Assembly (NCBI GenBank): GCA_041394725.1
Contig: JAWKHR010000011.1
Location: forward strand, 62,001-126,000
Length of the DNA stretch: 64,000 nt
Direction: 5' to 3'
Source of the DNA: JAWKHR01 sp041394725
GTDB lineage: Bacteria > Acidobacteriota > Vicinamibacteria > Vicinamibacterales > SCN-69-37
Numbering within the stretch: position 1 is the first letter of the stretch; every line of letters begins with the position of its first letter. Positions 54,810 through 64,000 of the stretch are shown here, one piece after another. A model generated the notes under the pieces. It searched no databases and was not told the DNA's origin. It saw only the letters and a list, made by a program, of their open reading frames with translations. The position numbers were made by a program, and so were the translations under genes.

Positions 54810-57494
54810 TCAGTCGCCGCGCAGGACGCGAGCCGGGTCCACCCGCGTGGCGCGCCTGAGCGGCAGGGCATGTGCGGCGATCGCCGCGGTGACCAGGACG
54901 CCGGCGGCCACGGCGTAGGTCCCGGGATCCACCGGGGCCGTGTCGTAGAGCTGCGTCGCGATGAGCCGCGACGCCACCGCGGCACCCGCCGCGCCGATCG
55001 CCAGTCCCGCCGCGACCAGCACGCCGCCGCGCGCCAGGATGAGGCGCGCGACCTCCCCGCGCCGCGCCCCGAGCGAGAGCCGAATCCCGATCTCGCGTTC
55101 CCGGGCGGTGACGAGCTCGGCGACGATGCCGTACAGGCCGACCGTCGCGAGGAGCAGCGCCATCGCCCCGAACGCGCCGAGGATCCTCGTCAGGAAGGTC
55201 CGCGGACCGACCGACGCCGCCACGAGGTCTTCCAGGCGCGCGACGCCGTAGACGGGCACGTCGGTCGCCAGGGCCGCGACCTCCGACCGTACCCGGTCGG
55301 CCAGGCCGTCGAGCGCGCCCGGCGCGCGGATCACCAGCGCGAGGAAGGAGTCCGTCGATTGACTCTGTGGCACGTAGAACTGCGGCAGCGGCGCCGACGT
55401 GAGGTCGTACTGCTGCACGTCCCCGACCACGCCGACCACGGTCACCCACGGTGAGTCGGATCCGGTGCCGAACTTGATGCGACCGCCGACGGCGCTGCCG
55501 TCGGGCCACAACGTCCGGGCGGCGGTCTCGTTCACCAGCGCCACGGGCATGGACGTCGGCGTGTCCTCCGAGCCAATCAGGCGGCCGTGGCGCAGCGGCA
55601 GACCCATCACAGCGAAGTAGCCCGGCGAGACCGAGTACCGGTCGCCACTCGGGACGTCGTCCGGCGAATCGTAGGTGACGCCCTCGACGCCGAACCCGCG
55701 CCGATCGTAGTTGCCGCCGAGCGGCAGGATGCCGGAGAGGCCCACGGCGTCCACGCCGGGCAGTGCCCGCACGCGCGACTCGAGATCCCGCTGAAAGGCG
55801 TAGACGGCCTCGTCGGTGGCCCATCGCTGGCCGATGAGCGAGAACTGGGCCGTCAGGACGCCCCGGGCGTCGAAGCCGGGGTCGATGGCAAGCAGCCGGC
55901 CGACCGTGCGGAACATCAGCCCACCCGCGATGACCAGGACCAGCGCGATGGCCACCTGTCCCACGACGAGGCCCTCGCGCAGGCGTCCCGAGCGGGGACC
56001 TCCCGTCACGCGCGATGCCCGAAGGCCGCCCTCGAGATTCCCGCGCACCGCGTCGAGCGCGGGGAGCAGGCCGAACAGCAGCAGGGACAGGACGCCCACG
56101 CCGAAGGCGATCAGCCAGATCCCGGGATCTGCCGTCGCCTGGTCGAGGCGCGCGAATCCGGCCGGCGCGGATGCCGCGAGGGCCCGGAGCGCGAGACGTG
56201 CGCCGCCGAGGCCCAGGACGGTGCCGGCCGCGGCCAGCAGGACGCTCTCGGTCAGCAACTGCCGGACGAGGCGACCGCGTCCGGCCCCGAGGGCCGCGCG
56301 CACGACCATCTCGCGCAGCCGATCGGCCGAACGCGCGACGAGCAGTCCGGCCACGTTGGCGCAGGCGATCACCAGCAGAAACGCGACGGCGCCCGTCAGC
56401 ACGCCCATCGGTCGCCGGGCGGCCGCGGTGATCTGATCCCCCAGCAGGCCGACGCGCGGGTTCGCCTCGCCGTAGTCCTCCGGGTGTTCGCGCCGGAGGC
56501 CCGCCTGGATCGTGGCGAGTTCGGCCTCAGCCTCGCCCGGGCTGGCGCCGTCGCGCAACCGGCCAATCGCACGCAGGTGGCGGCACGTCCGGCAGGACGA
56601 GCGGTCGTCCGGGCCATAGCCGAGGGGCGCCCACACCTCGGCCCGCGAGTAGTACCGCTCCGAGATCAGCGGCTCGAAGGCGGCCGGCAGCACCCCGATG
56701 ATCCGGTACGGCCGACCGTTGAACTCGATCGACGACCCGACGACGTCGGGCCGGGCCTCGAAGCGGCGGCGCCAGAGGCCATCCGAGATCAGGACGACCT
56801 GCCATCGACCCGGGTGATCATCGTCCGGCTCGAAGTCGCGGCCGAGCGCGGGCCGGATCCCGAGGACGCGGAAGAAGTCCCAGCCGACCCGCATGCCGTT
56901 CAATCGCCGGGCGCCGTCTTCGGCGGCGAGCGTCGGTGTCCAGCCGCGGATCGGCGTCAGGGATTCGAACGACCGCGTGCGCGCCCGCCAGTCCTGAATC
57001 GTCAGGAAACCGGCCGTCGCCAGCCCTCCGGCGCGATCCGTCTCGCCGACCGCCACGAGCTGCGCGGGCGCGCGGTAGGGCAGCGGGCGCAGCCACGTCC
57101 AGTTCGCCGCGGTGAGAATCGTGGTGGCACTGCCGACGCCCACCGCGATTGTGAACGCGGCGGTGAGCGCGAACAGCGGCGCGCGACGGAACAGCCGCAG
57201 CGCGAACCGGAGATCCTGTGCCGTGCCGGTCATGAGGGAGGCCTTTCGTGCACCCGGGTGATGCGTGTCGGCGGCCGTGGTTCGACGGCGGGCGCGGGCC
57301 GCGAGCGACAGCAGCGCCTGGCGCCAGAACCAGCGCCGCGCGGCGCCCCGGCCAATGGAGCGGACCCGCTGGCGGTACTCCTCGCGCAGGTCGCCCGTGA
57401 TGACCTCGGCGGCGTCGGGATCGAGATGGCGCTCGAGCAGCCGGAGGGCGAGGCGTGGCGGATCGTCCGGACCGGGTGGGACGACGCGGCTCAT
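54810..57494 (-). CDS. ADOP-family FtsX/MacB-like ABC permease with N-terminal permease-prefix
   Basis: An 894-aa protein. The N-terminal ~85 residues (PRLALRLLERHLDPDAAEVITGDLREEYRQRV) are the soluble prefix seen in ADOP permeases. Then the first helix (LFALTAAFTIAVGVGSATTI, about 106-125), a MacB-type core, three helices around 365-495 (FLLVIACANVAGLLVARSADR), a second core, and the last FtsX block ending LVTAAIAAHALPLRRATRVDPARVLRGD. The C-terminus carries SLGARRGEVARLILARGG. It is coupled to a PadR gene by a 4-bp overlap. Substrate unknown. Confidence 0.9.
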   Translation of the reverse strand: MSRVVPPGPDDPPRLALRLLERHLDPDAAEVITGDLREEYRQRVRSIGRGAARRWFWRQALLSLAARARRRTTAADTHHPGARKASLMTGTAQDLRFALRLFRRAPLFALTAAFTIAVGVGSATTILTAANWTWLRPLPYRAPAQLVAVGETDRAGGLATAGFLTIQDWRARTRSFESLTPIRGWTPTLAAEDGARRLNGMRVGWDFFRVLGIRPALGRDFEPDDDHPGRWQVVLISDGLWRRRFEARPDVVGSSIEFNGRPYRIIGVLPAAFEPLISERYYSRAEVWAPLGYGPDDRSSCRTCRHLRAIGRLRDGASPGEAEAELATIQAGLRREHPEDYGEANPRVGLLGDQITAAARRPMGVLTGAVAFLLVIACANVAGLLVARSADRLREMVVRAALGAGRGRLVRQLLTESVLLAAAGTVLGLGGARLALRALAASAPAGFARLDQATADPGIWLIAFGVGVLSLLLFGLLPALDAVRGNLEGGLRASRVTGGPRSGRLREGLVVGQVAIALVLVIAGGLMFRTVGRLLAIDPGFDARGVLTAQFSLIGQRWATDEAVYAFQRDLESRVRALPGVDAVGLSGILPLGGNYDRRGFGVEGVTYDSPDDVPSGDRYSVSPGYFAVMGLPLRHGRLIGSEDTPTSMPVALVNETAARTLWPDGSAVGGRIKFGTGSDSPWVTVVGVVGDVQQYDLTSAPLPQFYVPQSQSTDSFLALVIRAPGALDGLADRVRSEVAALATDVPVYGVARLEDLVAASVGPRTFLTRILGAFGAMALLLATVGLYGIVAELVTAREREIGIRLSLGARRGEVARLILARGGVLVAAGLAIGAAGAAVASRLIATQLYDTAPVDPGTYAVAAGVLVTAAIAAHALPLRRATRVDPARVLRGD

Positions 57495-57817
57495 GTCGAC
57501 TCGAGCTTGCGACCGCTGCCACGGGCCATGGCGCGCAGGGCCTGCCAGGAACGGGTGAGCGCGGCGCGGCCTTCGGGGCGCAGCCGGTAGTAACGCTTCC
57601 GCTTGCCGCCGCGCTCCGGCGTCGGATCACCCCAGGCCGACAGCACGAGGCCCCGGCCCTCGAGCCGTTCGAGCGTGGTGTAGACGGCCCCGGCCGAGAC
57701 CTGCCGCCCGGTGCGATCCTCGATCGCCTGCCGGATGGTCACGCCGTAGGCGCCGTCTTCGAGCTGCAGGACCGCGAACAGCACGAGCTGTTCGAATTCG
57801 CCGAGCCAGTCACCCAT
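57491..57817 (-). CDS. PadR-family transcriptional regulator
   Basis: A 108-aa winged helix: MGDWLGEFEQLVLFAVLQLEDGAYGVTIRQAIEDRTGRQVSAGAVYTTLERLEGRGLV is the canonical PadR core, followed by a basic Lys/Arg wing GGKRKRYYRLRPEGRAALTR. ATG 57817 is chosen because a TTG at 57823 would overlap the -10 box; the ATG lies 5 nt after it with no Shine-Dalgarno. It overlaps the ADOP gene (ATGA) and should repress the pair. Inducer unknown. Confidence 0.93.
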   Translation of the reverse strand: MGDWLGEFEQLVLFAVLQLEDGAYGVTIRQAIEDRTGRQVSAGAVYTTLERLEGRGLVLSAWGDPTPERGGKRKRYYRLRPEGRAALTRSWQALRAMARGSGRKLEST

Positions 57818-57822
57818 GGCCA

Positions 57823-57852
57823 ATATTAATCACATTGTGAGTTTTATGGCAA
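57823..57852 (-). promoter_or_regulatory. Promoter of the PadR-ADOP pair (leaderless)
   Basis: On the minus strand: -35 TTGCCA (57847-57852), 18-nt spacer and -10 TAATAT (57823-57828). The ATG follows five bases later. The spacer holds TCACAATGTGA (57830-57840), an inverted repeat that may be the PadR operator. Confidence 0.6.
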
Positions 57853-57907
57853 ACCGGACGCCTCGCGGCCGCGCGGCGCGCGCGGGGGCGCGACGCGGGC
57901 TCTGCGG

Positions 57908-57913
57908 TAAGCT
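57908..57913 (+). promoter_or_regulatory. -10-like box of tyrS (leaderless)
   Basis: TAAGCT lies eight bases before GTG 57922, with no Shine-Dalgarno. No good -35 is visible. Confidence 0.35.
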
Positions 57914-57921
57914 GAACCGCC

Positions 57922-59157
57922 GTGACGATTGACGAACAGCTCGCCTACCTGACCAAGGGATGCGTGGACGTCGTCCGCGCGGCCGACCTGCGACAGAAGC
58001 TCGAGCGCGCCGCCGGCGGGGGACGGCCGCTGGTCGTGAAGGTCGGGTTCGATCCGACGGCGCCGGACCTGCATCTGGGCCACACGGTGCTGCTGCGCAA
58101 GATGAAGCACTTCCAGGACCTCGGTCACCGGGTCGTGTTCCTGATCGGCGACTTCACCGGCCTGATTGGGGATCCCACCGGACGGTCGAAGACGCGCCCC
58201 GCGCTCACCCGGGACGAGATTGCCGCCAACGCCGAGACCTACAAGGCGCAGGTCTTCAAGCTGCTGGACCCGGACCGGACGGTCGTGGACTTCAACTCGC
58301 GGTGGCTGGTGCCGCTCGGGTCCGAGGGGCTCGTTCGGCTGGCGGCGCAGTACAACGTGGCGCAGATGCTGGAGCGCCGGGACTTCCGGCAGCGCTACGA
58401 CGCCGGCCGTCCGATCGCCATCCACGAGTTCCTCTATCCGCTCGCGCAGGCGTACGACTCGGTCTACCTCGAGGCCGACGTCGAGCTGGGCGGCACCGAC
58501 CAGCTCTTCAACCTCAACGTGGGGCGGGACATCATGCCGGGCTATGGCCTGGAGGCGCAGGTGGTGCTGACGACGCCGCTGCTGGAGGGGCTGGACGGCG
58601 TCGAGAAAATGTCGAAGAGCCTCGGCAACTACGTCGGCGTCACGGAGCCGGCCGAGGAGATGTTCGGCAAGCTGATGTCGATCAGCGATGCCCTGATGTG
58701 GCGGTACTACCTGCTGCTCACCGACCTGACCGAAGGCGACATCGATGGGCTCCGTCGTGACGTGGCGGCGGGCGCCCGGCACCCGAAGGAGGTCAAGGCG
58801 GCGCTGGCAAGCCGGATTACCGCGGATTTCCACGGCCGGACCGCGGCCGAGGCGGCGTCGTCGGCGTTCGAGGCCCGGTTTGTCCGGGGCGAGCTCGCGG
58901 TCGAGGACCTCCCGGAGATCCGCGTGGAAACGCCCGACGAGTCGGTCGGGCTGCCGCGCCTGGTGGCCGAGGCGGGCCTGGCGGTGTCGTCGAGCGAAGC
59001 GACGAGGAAGATCCGCCAGGGCGGCGTCAAGGTGGACCGGGAACGGGTCGCCGACGCGAAGACCCGCGTGAACGCCGGGGCATCGGTGGTCCTCGAGGTC
59101 GGCCGGCGGGCGGCCAGGGTCGTGGTCGTCCGGGTAGCGCCGTCAGGCGCCGACTGA
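57922..59157 (+). CDS. tyrS: Tyrosyl-tRNA synthetase
   Basis: A 411-aa class I synthetase: HLGHT (HIGH-type) in FDPTAPDLHLGHTVLLRKM (about 44-62), FLIGDFTGLIGDPTGRSKTRP (about 74-94), Tyr pocket YPLAQAYDSVYLEADVELGGTDQLFN (about 172-197), KMSKS at about 232-236, and a C-terminal S4-like tRNA-binding domain (LPRLVAEAGLAVSSSEATRKIRQGGVKVD, about 349-377). It charges tRNA-Tyr. No T-box leader can be present because a -10 box lies just before the start. Confidence 0.96.
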   Translation: MTIDEQLAYLTKGCVDVVRAADLRQKLERAAGGGRPLVVKVGFDPTAPDLHLGHTVLLRKMKHFQDLGHRVVFLIGDFTGLIGDPTGRSKTRPALTRDEIAANAETYKAQVFKLLDPDRTVVDFNSRWLVPLGSEGLVRLAAQYNVAQMLERRDFRQRYDAGRPIAIHEFLYPLAQAYDSVYLEADVELGGTDQLFNLNVGRDIMPGYGLEAQVVLTTPLLEGLDGVEKMSKSLGNYVGVTEPAEEMFGKLMSISDALMWRYYLLLTDLTEGDIDGLRRDVAAGARHPKEVKAALASRITADFHGRTAAEAASSAFEARFVRGELAVEDLPEIRVETPDESVGLPRLVAEAGLAVSSSEATRKIRQGGVKVDRERVADAKTRVNAGASVVLEVGRRAARVVVVRVAPSGAD

Positions 59158-59300
59158 CAGGGGCCGTCCGCATCCCTCACCCGGGCCGGGCGCGTCCGGG
59201 CCGGCCCCTCCGGCACGGCCAGTCCCGGGGCCACCAGTCCCGGGCCGCCAGTCTCGGGGCCGGAAGTCCGGGCAGAGGGGCTGGGCGGGGGTGATCGCTA

Positions 59301-59329
59301 TTGACACGTTTCTGACGCCCGGGTATCTT
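59301..59329 (+). promoter_or_regulatory. rRNA operon promoter P1
   Basis: TTGACA (59301-59306), 17-nt spacer, TATCTT (59324-59329). It is upstream of P2 by 280 bp and has an exact consensus -35. Confidence 0.8.
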
Positions 59330-59580
59330 TGAAGGTCCCGGGCGTTCGCGACGGGGCCACCATGGCCCGGTCGAGTTGCAAGGCGCGCCCGGGCTCCCAG
59401 GTTCGACCCGGTCACCACGCGAGTCGACAACCCGGATGTTCGTCGTGAAGGCCGTCTGGCGGCCTTGGCGTGCGCGCGTTCGACGTCGAGATTCACGGGC
59501 TGACGGGGACAGAATCGAGAGCCGGGGGGCGGATTACCGCCGCGTTTCGGCAGCAATCCGCGGGCGGCCGCAAAAGCCTG

Positions 59581-59610
59581 TTGACAGTGGCGGGGCGGCT
59601 GTCGTAGATT
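59581..59610 (+). promoter_or_regulatory. rRNA operon promoter P2
   Basis: TTGACA (59581-59586), 18-nt GC-rich spacer, TAGATT (59605-59610). A second exact consensus -35, closest to the 16S gene. Confidence 0.8.
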
Positions 59611-59678
59611 TGAAAGGTTCGCCTCATGACGAACCCCGCGGCAAGGACGCGGGGCGAGCCGGGGCGGGCGAGCGGTTC

Positions 59679-59706
59679 GGTTCTTTGAAAACTAGATAGA
59701 ACGTGC
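59679..59706 (+). promoter_or_regulatory. boxA-like element and 5' strand of 16S processing stem
   Basis: GGTTCTTTGAAAAC resembles a boxA antitermination signal. Bases 59688-59706 pair perfectly over 19 bp with 61585-61603, enclosing the 16S gene. This is the expected RNase III stem of the primary transcript. Confidence 0.8.
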
Positions 59707-59898
59707 AAGCACAGCCCGTCGAGTATCAGCGGGTGGCTCGCTCGAGCACCGGGTTTCGGCCCGGGGCGGAGGCGGGAACCACCTTACTTGACGTAGTAAA
59801 TCAATCCGAAGAGCCGAACGGCTTTCGGGTTAACGAGTCACGCCGAGTCCTGCTGGAGCGTCCGTGAGGATGCAAGAGCTAGGCGAGGCGGGCGAATT

Positions 59899-61457
<1,559 letters not shown>

Positions 61458-61584
61458 GAGCTTGTCCGCCGGAGTTGGCCGAGGCGCCCGCAAGGGGGCC
61501 AAGGCAGGCGACGGGGGGCAGACACTCCAGATCGATCTGGTACTCAGCGGAGCCGAAAGGCCCTGCAGCGGGATTGTGTCTCAC

Positions 61585-61603
61585 GCACGTTCTATCTAGT
61601 TTT
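61585..61603 (+). promoter_or_regulatory. 3' strand of the 16S processing stem
   Basis: GCACGTTCTATCTAGTTTT is the exact complement of 59688-59706. Confidence 0.85.
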
Positions 61604-61635
61604 GAGGGAACCGGACCGGCCGGTTCTCGGGCATT

Positions 61636-61713
<78 letters not shown>

Positions 61714-61865
61714 GCCTTCGCTCCCCGATGGGGAGTCTGGCGGGCAGGCCGGCTGGAGTCGAGAGACTTCGGCGGGCAGGCCAGGCCGGGGCGCAGGGAC
61801 TTCGGTGCGGAGACCAGCGTCTCGAGGTTCGTGGAGGGCAGGCTCTCCTGGGTCTCGACGAGGGA

Positions 61866-61941
61866 GGGGAATTAGCTCAGCTGGGAGAGCGCCTGGTTTG
61901 CAACCAGGAGGTCACCGGTTCGAGCCCGGTATTCTCCACCA
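61866..61941 (+). tRNA. tRNA-Ala (TGC)
   Basis: The acceptor stem GGGGAAT pairs with ATTCTCC (one G-U). Anticodon loop TTTGCAA (TGC), T-arm CCGGTTCGAGCCCGG and an encoded CCA are present. It is the second spacer tRNA, 152 nt after tRNA-Ile. Confidence 0.97.
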
Positions 61942-62230
61942 GCCTTTGCGCCCCTTCGAGGGAGCCTGGGCTGGCAGGCTGGGTGCCCGATGAGTTTTCG
62001 GCGCGCGCGGTGCGCGCGCCGCTGGGGAGCGGAGCGGGGCGCAAGGGGTCCCCGCGAGCGAGCCAGTCGAGGGGTTCGGGGAGCGAAGCTCCCCGATCGA
62101 TCTTTGACAACTGAATATCCTGCAAACGGTAGTTTTTCCGATCCACAAAACACACGCAGTGTTTCAGTGAGGGTGAGGAACGGACCTGGCGCGGTCGTCG
62201 TGAGGCGACGGCGTCAGCTTCGATTCCAAT
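61942..62230 (+). promoter_or_regulatory. Spacer between tRNA-Ala and 23S with boxA-like element
   Basis: No gene. TCTTTGACAACTGAAT at 62101-62116 is the second boxA-like element of the operon, placed ahead of 23S as usual. The GC-rich part before it (about 61990-62100) contains inverted words that could form stems. Confidence 0.6.

Positions 62231-64000
<1,770 letters not shown>

Larger units (their letters stand above)
59158..59898 (+). promoter_or_regulatory. Non-coding rRNA promoter and leader region
   Basis: No protein gene is seen in this 740-bp stretch. Its first 120 bp contain three imperfect copies of CCAGTCYCGGG (about 59219-59258), probably the tyrS 3' structure. Two promoters follow (59301 and 59581). 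The leader after 59620 holds the boxA-like element and the 5' strand of the 16S processing stem, then an AGCCG-AA-CGGCT hairpin (59812-59823). Confidence 0.75.

Overview
The window comes from a high-GC bacterium that looks like an acidobacterium, most likely Vicinamibacteria (subdivision 6). The reasons are the 16S rRNA at 59.9-61.5 kb, two PadR regulator plus giant FtsX/MacB-type permease ('ADOP') pairs, a VWFA-related surface protein next to a TonB-family protein, and carboxypeptidase-regulatory-like/outer-membrane proteins. This placement is my reading of gene content and rRNA character, not a database result.

Layout. 0-8 kb, mostly minus strand: a YtrA-type GntR regulator with a membrane partner; a BON-domain protein and a decayed second copy of its whole 0.92-kb segment; a shattered carboxypeptidase-regulatory-like gene; then ZIP transporter, VWA protein, membrane protein and TonB-family protein. 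7.8-16.8 kb: an SDR, a PadR/ADOP pair, a cupin, a methyltransferase-like gene, inositol-1-phosphate synthase, a membrane protein and acetyl-CoA synthetase. 17-24.5 kb: an orphan LolD/MacB-like ATPase, a 60-aa protein plus nucleotidyltransferase pair, DppF/DppD-like ATPases behind a methylmalonyl-CoA-mutase-type large subunit, a strongly promoted 95-aa protein, gpmA and eno. 24.6-32.2 kb: an outer-membrane beta-barrel protein, a PDZ-containing sensor kinase, a sigma-54 response regulator and a GT39-like membrane protein.

32.2-40.1 kb is one tightly coupled minus-strand glycan operon: STAS protein, UbiA-family prenyltransferase resembling decaprenyl-phosphate phosphoribosyltransferase, a helical protein with an Arg/Asp-rich tail, and four GT-B glycosyltransferases. 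40.2-54.8 kb holds rpsU and the purine genes purD, purE, purB, purS, purQ, purL, purF, purM and purN, together with rlmN, an M16 peptidase and two embedded non-purine genes. A REP-associated transposase (RAYT) with terminal REP sequences sits between purM and purN. 54.8-59.2 kb has a second ADOP/PadR pair and tyrS. 59.3-64 kb is an rRNA operon: two promoters, 16S, tRNA-Ile(GAT), tRNA-Ala(TGC) and the first part of 23S.

Cross-cutting signals: (1) eight genes have a TANNNT-like -10 box only 5-8 nt before the start codon, so leaderless mRNAs are probably common here; (2) several families of short palindromic repeats occur, and one REP family supplies the start codon and the same first eight residues (MENRPVPL) to two unrelated proteins, RlmN and PurN; (3) the 1.5-3.15 kb stretch is unusually rich in small indels, from either gene decay or sequence error.
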